Shown here in pieces: positions 8,301-17,288 of a stretch of 64,000 bases of DNA. Each line of letters begins with the position of its first letter. Within the stretch, counting starts at the first letter, position 1. Below the pieces are notes generated by a model. It was given only the letters and a program-made list of their open reading frames with translations. It was not told where the DNA came from and searched no databases. The DNA is from Kaistella polysaccharea. GTDB lineage: Bacteria > Bacteroidota > Bacteroidia > Flavobacteriales > Weeksellaceae. The DNA is taken from assembly GCF_020410745.1 (NCBI RefSeq), contig NZ_CP084528.1:2480001-2544000 (forward strand). Reading direction: 5' to 3'. Made by a program: the position numbers and the translations under genes.

Positions 8301-9293
8301 CTAATTATTTAGAAGGATTGCAGCTTCTTTTGCAGCGTACGTAAATATCATATCTGCGCCCGCGCGTTTGATGCACGTTAAGCTTTCGATAATTGCTTTA
8401 TCATTATCTAACCAACCGTTTTGTGCGGCGGCTTTTAGCATGGCGTATTCGCCGCTCACATTGTAAACCGCAATTGGTAAATCAATCATATCTCGCACTT
8501 TCGAAACGATATCCAAATAGGGCATTCCGGGTTTTATCATGATAATGTCTGCTCCTTCAGCAACATCTTTTAAAACTTCATCCAAAGCTTCGCGGGAATT
8601 GTGAAAATCCATTTGATAGGTTTTTTTATCTTTCGGAATTTCAGCATCGTCTTTCGGCGCGGAATCCAGAGCAGTTCGGAAAGGTCCGTAAAATGAACTT
8701 GCGTACTTTGCAGCATAGCTTAGAATTCCTACATCGGTGAATCCATTTTCCTCTAATCCTTTACGGATTGCGCCGACACGGCCGTCCATCATGTCGCTTG
8801 GTGCCATAATATCTGCTCCCGCTTCTGCAAGAGAGATTGACATTTTTACCAATGCATCATTGGTCGCATCATTATCTATTTTTCCTTTTGTGATAATACC
8901 GTCGTGTCCGTACATGGAGTAAGGATCTAAGGCGATATCTGGCATAATTACCATCTCTGGAACGGCATCTTTTATGGCTTTAATGGTATTTTGCATTAAT
9001 CCGTTCTGATTCCAGGATTCTTTGCCGGTATTATCCTTCAAATTTTCCGAAACCTTCATGTATAAATTAACTCCCTTTACTCCTAAAGAAAATAATTCTT
9101 CGCATTCTTTTACAGTGAGATCAATCGACCGCCTGAAAATCCCGGGCATTGCCGAAATTGCTTCTTTATTCTGCGATCCTTCCATTACAAAAATGGGCAT
9201 CACCAAGTCGTTGGTTGTAAGTACAGTTTCCTGAACAAGAGCTCTTAAAGCAGGTGTTGTTCGTAGGCGTCTATTTCTTGAGTAGATAATCAT
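8301..9293 (-). CDS. hemB: Porphobilinogen synthase (delta-aminolevulinate dehydratase)
   Basis: A 330-residue enzyme that condenses two 5-aminolevulinates into porphobilinogen in heme synthesis. Seen: RRLRTTPALRALVQET near the start, the substrate-binding lysine region SFYGPFRTALDS (about 200-210), and the Schiff-base segment IIMIKPGMPYLDIV near residue 250. Length is normal for the family. The metal-site stretch DIALDPYSMYGHDGI lacks the cysteine cluster of zinc-dependent enzymes (DVCLCxYTxHGHCG), so a magnesium-type site is likely. It stands alone, divergent from the T9SS gene. Confidence 0.96.
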   Translation of the reverse strand: MIIYSRNRRLRTTPALRALVQETVLTTNDLVMPIFVMEGSQNKEAISAMPGIFRRSIDLTVKECEELFSLGVKGVNLYMKVSENLKDNTGKESWNQNGLMQNTIKAIKDAVPEMVIMPDIALDPYSMYGHDGIITKGKIDNDATNDALVKMSISLAEAGADIMAPSDMMDGRVGAIRKGLEENGFTDVGILSYAAKYASSFYGPFRTALDSAPKDDAEIPKDKKTYQMDFHNSREALDEVLKDVAEGADIIMIKPGMPYLDIVSKVRDMIDLPIAVYNVSGEYAMLKAAAQNGWLDNDKAIIESLTCIKRAGADMIFTYAAKEAAILLNN

Positions 9294-9324
9294 GTTGTTG
9301 GAATAATATTTGATTTATCGAGTG

Positions 9325-9332
9325 CAAATTTA
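9325..9332 (-). promoter_or_regulatory. Candidate -7 element for hemB
   Basis: On the minus strand this reads TAAATTTG, about 32 bp before the hemB ATG at 9293. No obvious -33 element. Confidence 0.4.
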
Positions 9333-9354
9333 ACTATACTTTAATGAAAAACTA

Positions 9355-9384
9355 TTGAATTATAACTTGAATTTCATACTTTTG
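9355..9384 (+). promoter_or_regulatory. Promoter of the small T9SS protein
   Basis: TTG at 9355-9357, a 19-bp spacer, then TACTTTTG at 9377-9384: a clean match to the flavobacterial consensus, 32 bp before the GTG start. Confidence 0.65.
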
Positions 9385-9415
9385 TATAATAAATAGATCA
9401 AAAAAAAATTTATAA

Positions 9416-9769
9416 GTGAAAAAATTTTTATCTTTTATAATGTTTATAGGCTTTTTAACAGTGGGTACAAATACAGTTTGTGCGCAATCTGCTGAACGAA
9501 GCTTTGCAACTCATCAGAAAATCGATGAAGGGATGTTGGTTGTTTATCCAAATCCTGCCCGCGATTTTATGATGCTTAAATCTAAAGATTCATCTTTAAG
9601 AATAAAATCAGTAACCTTTTATTCTATTTTAGGAATGCAGGTTGCCGAATTTCAAATTAATAAGACTTCCGAGGAGATTAGACTGGACCGTTTGCGACCT
9701 GGAAAGTATCTCATGAGATATGTACTGAGTGATAATACACAGAAAGTAATGCAAATCGTGAAACAATAA
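9416..9769 (+). CDS. Small secreted protein with T9SS type A sorting domain
   Basis: A 117-residue protein starting at GTG. It has a signal peptide (about residues 1-24, ending VCAQ) and then almost nothing except a T9SS C-terminal domain: VVYPNPARDFMML (the YPNP motif), the FYSILGMQV strand, and LRPGKYLMRYV, ending MQIVKQ. Such domains direct outer-membrane export by type IX secretion. With only about 18 residues between signal and sorting domain there is no room for an enzyme, so its job is unknown. It may be an accessory or a remnant of a larger protein. Confidence 0.82.
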   Translation: MKKFLSFIMFIGFLTVGTNTVCAQSAERSFATHQKIDEGMLVVYPNPARDFMMLKSKDSSLRIKSVTFYSILGMQVAEFQINKTSEEIRLDRLRPGKYLMRYVLSDNTQKVMQIVKQ

Positions 9770-9773
9770 AATT

Positions 9774-9808
9774 AAATCCTTGGAAAATATTTCAAGGATT
9801 TTTTTTTC
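9774..9808 (+). terminator. Intrinsic terminator after the T9SS gene
   Basis: AAATCCTTG (9774-9782) pairs with CAAGGATTT (9793-9801), followed by a T-run. Confidence 0.85.
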
Positions 9809-9854
9809 TTTTCAGTTTAGTTATTTAGAATTAATATAGATTGTAAAAAATTCG

Positions 9855-9862
9855 TATTTTTG
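9855..9862 (+). promoter_or_regulatory. -7 element immediately before the NDH-2 gene
   Basis: TATTTTTG ends only 5 bp before the ATG at 9868, so transcription would start at or very near the start codon. Confidence 0.5.
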
Positions 9863-9867
9863 TAAGT

Positions 9868-11130
9868 ATGGAAGCAAGAGAAAAAATAGTAATTGTGGGC
9901 GGTGGTTTTGCGGGACTACAATTGGCAAAAGCTCTTAATAATAAGAGAAAAAAAGTGATGGTCATCGATAAGGTAAACCATCACATGTTTCAGCCTCTTT
10001 TCTATCAGGTTGCGTGCGGACGAATTGAACCCAGCAACATCTCCTTTCCTTTCCGGAAAATATTTCAACGCTCACACAACATACAGTTCCGACTTACCGA
10101 TGTGCAGAAAATCCTTCCCGAACAGAATAAAATCATTACCACTGAATCTGAATTTACCTATGATAAATTGGTGATTGCAACAGGTTGTAAAACAAATTTT
10201 TTCGGAAATGAAAAAATGGAAAGTTTAACTTACGGGATGAAAACCACACAAGAAGCAATTTCAATTCGTAATAATGTGCTTCTTACTTTTGAAAAATTAA
10301 TTAGTGAACGCCGGCGAACCGACGATGGAAACTGGAATATTGTTATTGTAGGAAGCGGACCAACCGGAGTTGAACTCGCTGGAGCATTTGCAGAAATGAA
10401 AAAAGATATTCTGCCGCGCGATTATCCGCATATGAATTTCAATGATTTAAAAATTATTCTGATCAGTTCTACCGAAACTCCTTTACAAACAATGAGTGAA
10501 GAAGCACAGGCAAAATCTGATCAATATCTTCACGAGTTGGGAGTAGAGTTTTTGAGAGGGGAAATGGTAACGGATTATAACGGTGACATTGTCTCGATGC
10601 AGAGTGGAAAGACTATTCCAACGAACAATGTGATCTGGGCTGCTGGAGTTACCGGAAATATTATTGACGGATTGAATCCTAAAAATATTATCAGAAACCG
10701 TTTTGTGACAGACCGTTATAACCGTGTAAAGGGATACGAAAATATTTTTGCGATTGGCGATATTGCCCACATGGAAACTCCAAATTATCCGACGGGGCAT
10801 CCGCAGGTTGCGAATGTTGCTATTAATCAGGGTAAAAATTTAGGAAGTAATATTCTTAAGAAATTATTAAAAGATTGGAAAGAATATGAATACGTGGATC
10901 GTGGCAGTATGGCGACCATCGGTAAACATCGTGCAGTGGTAGATCTTCCAAATCTTAAATTTCAGGGTTTAATTGCCTGGTATTTCTGGATGTTTTTACA
11001 TTTAATGCTCATTCTGAGTGTGCGAAATAAAATAGCAATTTTCTTCAACTGGATGTGGAGTTACATTAATAAAGATTCCTCGCTACGTTTGATTATTATT
11101 CCTACTAAAAAGAACAATACCGAGCAATGA
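9868..11130 (+). CDS. Type II NADH dehydrogenase-like FAD oxidoreductase
   Basis: A 420-residue flavoprotein with two Rossmann motifs: [15 protein letters not shown] for FAD at about residues 9-23 and [15 protein letters not shown] for NAD at about 166-180. The second FAD motif [13 protein letters not shown] lies near 290. A C-terminal hydrophobic segment ([17 protein letters not shown]) would attach it to the inner face of the membrane. NDH-2 enzymes pass electrons from NADH to quinone without pumping protons. It overlaps trmD by 4 bp, so the two are co-translated. Confidence 0.9.
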   Translation: MEAREKIVIVGGGFAGLQLAKALNNKRKKVMVIDKVNHHMFQPLFYQVACGRIEPSNISFPFRKIFQRSHNIQFRLTDVQKILPEQNKIITTESEFTYDKLVIATGCKTNFFGNEKMESLTYGMKTTQEAISIRNNVLLTFEKLISERRRTDDGNWNIVIVGSGPTGVELAGAFAEMKKDILPRDYPHMNFNDLKIILISSTETPLQTMSEEAQAKSDQYLHELGVEFLRGEMVTDYNGDIVSMQSGKTIPTNNVIWAAGVTGNIIDGLNPKNIIRNRFVTDRYNRVKGYENIFAIGDIAHMETPNYPTGHPQVANVAINQGKNLGSNILKKLLKDWKEYEYVDRGSMATIGKHRAVVDLPNLKFQGLIAWYFWMFLHLMLILSVRNKIAIFFNWMWSYINKDSSLRLIIIPTKKNNTEQ

Positions 11131-11807
11131 GAATAGATATTGTAAGTGTATTGCCGGAGCTGATGCAGAGTCCGTTCGAAACTTCTATACTTAAAAGAGC
11201 AGTTGATAAAGGTTTGGTTGAAATTCATTTCCATCATATACGAGAATGGGGGATTGGAAAACACCGACAGATCGACGATGAGCCATATGGTGGCGGTGCT
11301 GGAATGGTCATGTTAATTGAACCTTTGGATAAATGTTTGTCTGAATTGAAATCGCAACGCATTTACGATGAAGTTATTTATTTAACGCCGGACGGGGATA
11401 CGCTTACACAACGAATTTCGAATACTTTATCCATTCAAAAAAATCTTATCTTTCTTTGTGGACATTATAAAGGAATTGATCAGCGCGTGCGCGATCTTCA
11501 TATCACCAAAGAGATTTCTATTGGTGATTACGTTCTTACTGGTGGTGAACTGGCAGCTTGCGTCTTAGCGGATTCTGTAATTAGATTACTGCCCGGTGTT
11601 CTGAACGATGAGCAATCTGCACTGACAGACAGTTTTCAAGATGATTTATTATCTCCACCTATTTATACCAGACCAGCAGAATATAAAGGATTAAAAGTCC
11701 CAGATATATTACTGAGTGGAAATTCGAAAAAAATCGAAGAATGGCATTATGAAGAAGCTTTGCGTATAACCCGAGAAAAACGACCTGATCTTCTGGGTGA
11801 GCAGTAA
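11127..11807 (+). CDS. trmD: tRNA (guanine-37-N1)-methyltransferase
   Basis: A 226-residue SPOUT enzyme. Typical TrmD features: start [22 protein letters not shown], the knot segments [12 protein letters not shown] and [13 protein letters not shown], and the C-terminal linker with [15 protein letters not shown], then P[13 protein letters not shown]. It methylates G37 of tRNAs and prevents frameshifting. In many bacteria trmD sits with rpsP and rimM; here those two are 16 kb away and trmD overlaps the NDH-2 gene (ATGA junction). Confidence 0.96.
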   Translation: MRIDIVSVLPELMQSPFETSILKRAVDKGLVEIHFHHIREWGIGKHRQIDDEPYGGGAGMVMLIEPLDKCLSELKSQRIYDEVIYLTPDGDTLTQRISNTLSIQKNLIFLCGHYKGIDQRVRDLHITKEISIGDYVLTGGELAACVLADSVIRLLPGVLNDEQSALTDSFQDDLLSPPIYTRPAEYKGLKVPDILLSGNSKKIEEWHYEEALRITREKRPDLLGEQ

Positions 11808-11854
11808 TTACTCCTCAGTTACTGCTGTACTTCCCAACACACAATACGAAACAA

Positions 11855-12814
11855 ATGACGTCGAATAAAATGAATAGAGAGATTATCTCCTTCTATAATG
11901 TGGAAAATTTGTTTACGCCCGATCCACCACCCAAACATAAACTTGATCCTACTGAGTCTGGACTTCAGAATTGGGATGAAAGAAAATATCAAAATAAAAT
12001 TTTTAAAATTGCCAGTGTTTTTCATTTAATTGAAGAGCGCGAAGGCATATTGCCGATGATGATTGGCTTGTCGGAAATTCAGGGCCGGAAACCCTTGGAA
12101 GATTTGATAGCGCTTGAACCCTTTAATTCAAATTACGGAATTGTTCACTACAACTCAATGGACGAACGGGGCGTAGATGTGGCGCTTATTTACGACAAAG
12201 AAAAAATTGAAGTCATTTCCTCCGAACCATTATCTTATTTTTTCACGGTAGAGAAATCTGATTATGAATATTACGATACCACGAGAGACGTTTTGTTTTG
12301 TAGAGTGAAGTTTCAAAATACGATTATTAATGTTTTCGTGCTTCACCTACCGTCAAAAAGAGAGAAAGACGTTAATAAATCAAAAAGAGAATATATTCTG
12401 AGCGATCTAAAAGTAAAAATAGATGAAATTATTAAAGAATCTTCCGAACCAGTTCTCATCTTTGGCGATTTTAATGAAAACCCAGATGAGGAAATGATCT
12501 CTAATTTTATTTATGATAAAGATTTCAACAAAATATTAATAAATCCATTTGCTGAATTATTTCAAAACGAAAAATTTTCTACATATCATTACAAAAGTGG
12601 CTTACTTTTTGACCAAATGATGCTGACCCATGATTTTATAGATGAAAACTTCCCTTTAACAATAAATGAAGCAAAAGTTTTTAACCACGAAAAATTACAG
12701 AATTGGGATCAGAAATTTTCGGGTAGACCATTTAGAACGTTTGCAGGTACAAGATATTTAGGAGGATATAGTGATCACTTTCCGATTTTAATTATCTTTA
12801 ACACGAAAATGTAA
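11855..12814 (+). CDS. Endonuclease/exonuclease/phosphatase-family protein
   Basis: A 319-residue EEP-fold protein without a signal peptide. Metal and catalytic signatures are seen: ISFYNVENLF (the Asn), GLSEIQGRKPLEDL (metal-binding Glu), VFVLHLPSKR (catalytic His), IFGDFNENPDEE (Asp/Asn pair), and GGYSDHFPILI (Asp-His at the end). The family includes nucleases and lipid or sugar phosphatases, so the substrate is open. A second ATG at 11870 (MNREIISFYN) is equally plausible. It follows trmD by 47 bp. Confidence 0.85.
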   Translation: MTSNKMNREIISFYNVENLFTPDPPPKHKLDPTESGLQNWDERKYQNKIFKIASVFHLIEEREGILPMMIGLSEIQGRKPLEDLIALEPFNSNYGIVHYNSMDERGVDVALIYDKEKIEVISSEPLSYFFTVEKSDYEYYDTTRDVLFCRVKFQNTIINVFVLHLPSKREKDVNKSKREYILSDLKVKIDEIIKESSEPVLIFGDFNENPDEEMISNFIYDKDFNKILINPFAELFQNEKFSTYHYKSGLLFDQMMLTHDFIDENFPLTINEAKVFNHEKLQNWDQKFSGRPFRTFAGTRYLGGYSDHFPILIIFNTKM

Positions 12815-12853
12815 TGAGTAGAAATTTTCAATTATGAAGCAAAAATTTAAAAA

Positions 12854-13324
12854 ATGAAGAACGCAGTTAGCACCCAATATCATTTAGACAACATTGACAA
12901 AGAAATCATCTATATGTTGATGGACAATGCGAAAACTTCTCTTGCGCATATTTCTAAAAATGTAGGAATTTCTACGACTGCGGTTCACCAGCGTATCAAA
13001 AAACTGGAGCAGGCGGGCGTTATAGAGAATTCTATTTCTTTTTTAAATCCTCGCAAAATAGGGTTTAATGTAGTTTCTTACATTGGTGTTTTTCTAGAAC
13101 AACCCAGTCATTATCACGATGCAGTAAAAGCGTTGCAGGACGTGAACGAAGTTGTAGAGGCACATTACACCACAGGAAATTACACCATTTTTCTTAAAGT
13201 GCTTTGTCGCGATAATGATCATTTGATGCAGATTTTAAATAAACTTCAAAAACTGAAAGGCGTAACCCGAACAGAGACCTTTATCTCTCTGGAACAGAGT
13301 ATCAGCCGGCAATTAAGAGTTTAA
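12854..13324 (+). CDS. Lrp/AsnC-family transcriptional regulator
   Basis: A 156-residue regulator. An N-terminal winged HTH (about residues 12-60) has LDNIDKEIIYMLMDNAKTSL and HISKNVGISTTAVHQRIKKL; the C-terminal part is a RAM/AsnC ligand-binding domain with YIGVFLEQPSHYHDAVKAL and VEAHYTTGNYTIFLKVLC. Such proteins form octamers and bind amino acids. It could control nearby genes such as deoC downstream, but nothing in the sequence proves a target. A terminator follows. Confidence 0.93.
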   Translation: MKNAVSTQYHLDNIDKEIIYMLMDNAKTSLAHISKNVGISTTAVHQRIKKLEQAGVIENSISFLNPRKIGFNVVSYIGVFLEQPSHYHDAVKALQDVNEVVEAHYTTGNYTIFLKVLCRDNDHLMQILNKLQKLKGVTRTETFISLEQSISRQLRV

Positions 13325-13344
13325 AAAACAATAATTCTAATTTT

Positions 13345-13375
13345 AAAGTATGCTTTTTCAGAGGCATACTTTTTT
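13345..13375 (+). terminator. Intrinsic terminator after the Lrp gene
   Basis: AAAGTATGC (13345-13353) pairs with GCATACTTT, followed by T residues to 13375. Confidence 0.85.
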
Positions 13376-13411
13376 GATTAAAAGACTTCAATTCAATTAA
13401 AGATAAATGGT

Positions 13412-13419
13412 TAATTTTG
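13412..13419 (+). promoter_or_regulatory. Candidate -7 element for deoC
   Basis: TAATTTTG, 47 bp before the deoC ATG and behind a terminator, so a new transcript likely begins here. Confidence 0.45.
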
Positions 13420-13465
13420 CCATATATAATCACCTAAATATATTTTCTAATCAAATCTAAATTTC

Positions 13466-14464
13466 ATGCAAAAGACATTAGAAAAAAATCATATCAATAC
13501 GATGCAGATGAGCACGCTGAAAAGGAATGAAGGATTGCCTTTTAATACCAAATATTTCGACGCAATAAATATTAACCGAAGTGCAATCGACCGCCGTGTT
13601 TCTACATTAGGTGGAAGACGCAGTGTGAAGAAAGAATTTCAGGCCGCCTGGCTTTTGAAAGCGATTTCTATGATCGACCTTACGACTTTGGCGGGAGACG
13701 ATACGCGAGGTAATGTTTTGCGTTTGTGCGAGAAAGCCAAGAATCCTGTTCGTCAGGATATTTTGCGAGTTTTAGAAATGCAAGATGCGAACCTTACGAC
13801 CGGTGCAGTATGCGTTTATCACAATCTAATTCCATACGCTAAAGAAGCTTTGAAAGGAACTTCGATTCCTATTGCTGCAGTTTCTACGGGTTTTCCCGCT
13901 GGTAAAATTTCGCTTGAAGATAAAATTACAGAGATTAAAAAATCGGTTGCAGCCGGCGCTTCCGAAATAGATATCGTTATCTCCCGTGACTTGGTTTTAG
14001 AATCAAAATGGCAGGAATTATATAACGAAATTAGACTGTGTCGCGAAGCTTGTGGCGATGCGCACATGAAAACTATTTTGGCGACGGGCGAAATTCCCAC
14101 ATATACCAAAGTAGCAAAAGCTTCTTGGGTGGCCATGATGGCGGGTTCAGATTTCATCAAAACATCAACTGGGAAAGAGTCGGTTAACGCAACTTTATCG
14201 GTGAGTTTGGTCATGATTCGTTGCATTCGCGATTATTACGAATTAACCGGAATAAAAATCGGATATAAGCCTGCAGGCGGAATTCAAAAAGCAAAACAAG
14301 CCTTGGATTATTTAATTTTAATCAAAGAAGAATTAGGAACCGACTGGTTAACGCCCGAACTATTTCGTTTTGGCGCCAGTTCACTTTTGGGCGATATCGA
14401 ACGGCAGTTGGAGCATTTTGTAACAGGACGATACAGCGCAGGATTCAGACATCCGATGGCATAA
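13466..14464 (+). CDS. deoC: Deoxyribose-phosphate aldolase
   Basis: A 332-residue TIM-barrel aldolase that splits 2-deoxyribose 5-phosphate into acetaldehyde and glyceraldehyde 3-phosphate. The Schiff-base lysine is in DFIKTSTGK (K232) and the activating lysine in GYKPAGGI (K268). IDLTTLAGDDT and VSTGFPAGK are also typical. It is about 70 residues longer than the short E. coli-type enzyme because of an N-terminal extension, as in the longer animal-like class. The next gene is a double aldehyde dehydrogenase that could use the acetaldehyde; 365 bp of repeats separate them. Confidence 0.95.
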   Translation: MQKTLEKNHINTMQMSTLKRNEGLPFNTKYFDAININRSAIDRRVSTLGGRRSVKKEFQAAWLLKAISMIDLTTLAGDDTRGNVLRLCEKAKNPVRQDILRVLEMQDANLTTGAVCVYHNLIPYAKEALKGTSIPIAAVSTGFPAGKISLEDKITEIKKSVAAGASEIDIVISRDLVLESKWQELYNEIRLCREACGDAHMKTILATGEIPTYTKVAKASWVAMMAGSDFIKTSTGKESVNATLSVSLVMIRCIRDYYELTGIKIGYKPAGGIQKAKQALDYLILIKEELGTDWLTPELFRFGASSLLGDIERQLEHFVTGRYSAGFRHPMA

Positions 14465-14473
14465 TTTTGTGCT

Positions 14474-14582
14474 AAGTCTATCGAAGTGCGATTACTGAGC
14501 CTGTCGAAATACGGTTACTGAGCTTGTCGAAGTACGGTTACTGAGCTTGTCGAAGTACGGTTACAGAGCTTGTCGAAGTAGG
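14474..14582. repeat. 23-bp tandem repeat array, about five units
   Basis: Units start at about 14474, 14497, 14520, 14543 and 14566, each built around GAGCTTGTCGAAGTA. The third and fourth are almost identical, the first is the most diverged and the last is cut short. The complementary reading (CTTCGACAAGCTCAG) resembles a short motif I recall as frequent in intergenic DNA of many bacteria. It begins just after deoC and runs straight into hairpin element copy B. There are no unique spacers, so it is not a CRISPR. Confidence 0.9.
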
Positions 14583-14660
14583 GCGCACATTTCCGTCTTC
14601 CACTCCCGCTTTTTTGTTCCACTTCGTTACACAAAAAGAGCTCCGTTCAAGCCGGGGCGC
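14581..14660 (-). repeat. Dispersed hairpin element, copy B (minus orientation)
   Basis: Read on the minus strand it starts GCGCCCCGGCTTGAACGGAG and ends GTGGAAGACGGAA then TGTGCGCC. The centre pairs CTTTTTGT with ACAAAAAAG. It matches copy E at 46836-46900 in its outer parts. It lies in the deoC to aldehyde dehydrogenase spacer. Confidence 0.75.
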
Positions 14661-14829
14661 AGGTAAAACAAAAAATAAGACAGTATTATAAAAAGAAAAA
14701 GTTAGATTTTTAACAGAGCAAAATAACTTCTCTTTTTTGCTTTTTTGAAAAACTTAAAAAATAAAAACTTTTGTGACTTTTGTGGTTCATTAACATATCA
14801 CGAAATCATCACATCAACACCTCATCAAA
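14661..14829. other. AT-rich remainder of the deoC-aldehyde dehydrogenase spacer
   Basis: With the tandem array and hairpin copy B this completes a 365-bp gene-free stretch. It contains a 22-bp dispersed repeat at 14766-14787. I see no ORF and no clear promoter with both elements. Confidence 0.6.
14766..14787 (+). repeat. 22-bp dispersed repeat (first copy)
   Basis: The core CTTTTGTGACTTTTGTGGTT recurs at 60161-60182 with one change in 22 positions. It contains an internal near-duplication of GTGACTTTTGTG type and TTTTG blocks like promoter -7 elements. It lies about 43 bp before the aldehyde dehydrogenase ATG. Confidence 0.7.
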
Positions 14830-17223
14830 ATGGAAATCAAAGAAATATACGACACCATGGTTTACGGTCCCGCTCCGGAAAGCGCAGCTTCTGCTGTGGA
14901 ATTTTTAGAAAATCATAACAGAAATTTCGACTTGTTCATTGGCGGAGAATGGGTAAAACCGCATTCAAAAAAATATATGGATTCAAATAATCCATCAAAT
15001 AAAGAGTTTTTAGCAAAAATTGCGGAAGCTGATGAAACTGATGTTGACAAAGCCGTTATGGCTGCAAATAGCGCACTATCCGAATGGGTTGCGATTGGTG
15101 GATTCGAACGCGCGAAATATTTATATGCTATTGCAAGACAAATTCAGAAACATTCTAGATTGTTTGCTGTTTTGGAAACTTTAGACAATGGAAAGCCAAT
15201 TCGCGAAACCAGAGATATCGATATTCCGATCGTTGCCAGACATTTTTATCACCATGCGGGTTGGGCGAAATTAATGGATAGCGAATTCAGAGATTACCAG
15301 GAAGTTGGGGTTGTCGGACAAATCATTCCGTGGAACTTTCCCTTAATGATGCTTTCCTGGAAAGTCGCTCCAGCTTTAGCAATGGGAAATACCATTGTTT
15401 TAAAACCAGCTGAATACACTTCTTTAACCGCTTTGCTTTTTGCAGAGATTTGTGAAAAAGTTGGGCTTCCAAAAGGAGTTGTAAATATCGTAACAGGTCG
15501 TGGAACGGTTGCCGGAAATGCTTTGGTAAATCATAAAGACATTCAGAAAGTGGCGTTCACAGGTTCTACGAAAGTGGGCAAAACCTTACGAACAAATATT
15601 GCGGGAACAGGAAAGAAAATTTCCTTAGAATTGGGCGGAAAATCTCCATTCATCGTTTTCGAAGATGCTGATTTAGATTCTGCTGTTGAAGGAATTGTTG
15701 ATGCGATCTGGTTCAATCAAGGACAGGTTTGTTGTGCAGGTTCAAGACTTTTAATTCAGGAATCAGTTTCAGAGGTTTTCTACAAAAAACTTCGCGCAAG
15801 AATGGAAACTTTGCGCATCGGCGATCCCATGGACAAAGCAGTAGATATGGGTTCCATTGTTGATCCAATTCAATTGAAAACAATTAAAGAAATGGTGCAA
15901 ATCGGCATCGACGAAGGTTGTACGATTTACCAACCGAAAAACGGACTTCCAGAAAATGGCTGGTTTTATCCACCCACATTATTTACCGATGTTCCGACAA
16001 GCGCAGTAATTGCACAGGAAGAAATCTTCGGACCGGTTTTAGTGGCAATGACTTTCCGTTCACATTCTGAAGCGGTGGCTTTGGCAAACAATACAAGATA
16101 CGGTTTAGCTTCAAGTGTCTGGACCGAAAATATTAATCTAGCTTTAGATATTGCACCGAAAATTAAAGCCGGAAGTGTTTGGGTAAACTGTACGAATCAA
16201 TTTGATGCAGCTGCAGGATTTGGTGGTTACAGAGAATCTGGTTTTGGTAGAGAAGGTGGAAAAGAAGGTTTGTATGAATACATGAAACCGAAGGTAGAGG
16301 CAGAATTTACTTCAAAACCAATTTTACCCAAAACTGAGAAACCGAAAGAGGATAAAAAACCAAAAAATAGTTTAGCAGAAATCGACCGTACTACAAAAAT
16401 GTATATCGGTGGAAAACAAGCTCGTCCAGATGGAGGTTACAGTATGGAAATTAAAAATGCTTTTGGGGAATATATCGGTGAAGTTTCAGAAGGGAACAGA
16501 AAAGATATTCGAAATGCCGTTGAAGCAGCACACGCAGAAAAATCTTGGGGCGGAATGACCGGTCATTCCAGAGCGCAAGTTTTATATTATATAGCTGAAA
16601 ATTTAGCAATCCGTTCTGAAGAATTTGCTGAAAGGATTGTCGAAATGACCAATCAATCTTTAGAATCTGCACAGGATGAGGTTGAAAAATCAATCGAAAG
16701 AATTTACACTTACGCCGCTTACGCTGATAAATATGATGGCGCAGCACATTCTACCGTTCAGCGCATGATTACTTTAGCAATGCCTGAGGCAATCGGAGTT
16801 ATGGCAATTATTTGTCCGGATGAAAATCCTCTTTTAGGTTTTATCTCTACTGTAATTCCGGCAATTGCGATGGGAAATAGAGTAGTGGTTATTCCATCTG
16901 AAAAACATCCGTTCTCTGCGACCGATTTCTATCAAATTTTGGAAACGTCAGATGTTCCTGCGGGAACCGTAAATATAGTAACCGGATCAAAAGAAGAATT
17001 AGCCAGTGAACTCGCGAAACATTATAATGTCGAAGGAATTTGGTATTTCGGAACTGCGGAAGGAAGTAAAAATATCGAACTATTATCCACCGATTCTATG
17101 AAGCGTTCTTGGGTAAATTTCGGTAAATACAGAAACTGGTTGAATTCAGCGCACGGAGAAGGTCAGGAATTCTTAAGACACGCCACAGAAATTAAAAACA
17201 TCTGGATTCCGTACGGAGCTTAA
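14830..17223 (+). CDS. Two-domain aldehyde dehydrogenase (ALDH16-like)
   Basis: A 797-residue fusion of two ALDH domains. Domain 1 (about 30-490) is complete: IIPWNFPLMM, FTGSTKVGK, general-base Glu in LELGGKS (E267), catalytic Cys in GQVCCAGSR (C301), and EEIFGPV. Domain 2 (about 522-797) matches again (MYIGGKQARPDGG, PDENPLLGF, IVTGSKEELA) but has no catalytic-Cys motif and no Glu motif, so it is probably structural. ALDH16 proteins have this active-plus-pseudoenzyme layout. Next to deoC, oxidation of acetaldehyde is a sensible but unproven role. Confidence 0.9.
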   Translation: MEIKEIYDTMVYGPAPESAASAVEFLENHNRNFDLFIGGEWVKPHSKKYMDSNNPSNKEFLAKIAEADETDVDKAVMAANSALSEWVAIGGFERAKYLYAIARQIQKHSRLFAVLETLDNGKPIRETRDIDIPIVARHFYHHAGWAKLMDSEFRDYQEVGVVGQIIPWNFPLMMLSWKVAPALAMGNTIVLKPAEYTSLTALLFAEICEKVGLPKGVVNIVTGRGTVAGNALVNHKDIQKVAFTGSTKVGKTLRTNIAGTGKKISLELGGKSPFIVFEDADLDSAVEGIVDAIWFNQGQVCCAGSRLLIQESVSEVFYKKLRARMETLRIGDPMDKAVDMGSIVDPIQLKTIKEMVQIGIDEGCTIYQPKNGLPENGWFYPPTLFTDVPTSAVIAQEEIFGPVLVAMTFRSHSEAVALANNTRYGLASSVWTENINLALDIAPKIKAGSVWVNCTNQFDAAAGFGGYRESGFGREGGKEGLYEYMKPKVEAEFTSKPILPKTEKPKEDKKPKNSLAEIDRTTKMYIGGKQARPDGGYSMEIKNAFGEYIGEVSEGNRKDIRNAVEAAHAEKSWGGMTGHSRAQVLYYIAENLAIRSEEFAERIVEMTNQSLESAQDEVEKSIERIYTYAAYADKYDGAAHSTVQRMITLAMPEAIGVMAIICPDENPLLGFISTVIPAIAMGNRVVVIPSEKHPFSATDFYQILETSDVPAGTVNIVTGSKEELASELAKHYNVEGIWYFGTAEGSKNIELLSTDSMKRSWVNFGKYRNWLNSAHGEGQEFLRHATEIKNIWIPYGA

Positions 17224-17242
17224 TTTTTTAAGACAAAAAATG

Positions 17243-17271
17243 AAAAACCATGCATTTTGCATGGTTTTTTT
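17243..17271 (+). terminator. Intrinsic terminator after the aldehyde dehydrogenase gene
   Basis: AAAAACCATGCA pairs with TGCATGGTTTTT around a short TTT loop, then more T. It could also act on the converging gene ending at 17289. Confidence 0.88.
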
Positions 17272-17288
17272 GTTAAACGGATGTAAAG

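Noticed and set aside
14474-14582. CRISPR array
   Set aside because: The units are tandem without unique spacers, and no cas genes lie nearby.
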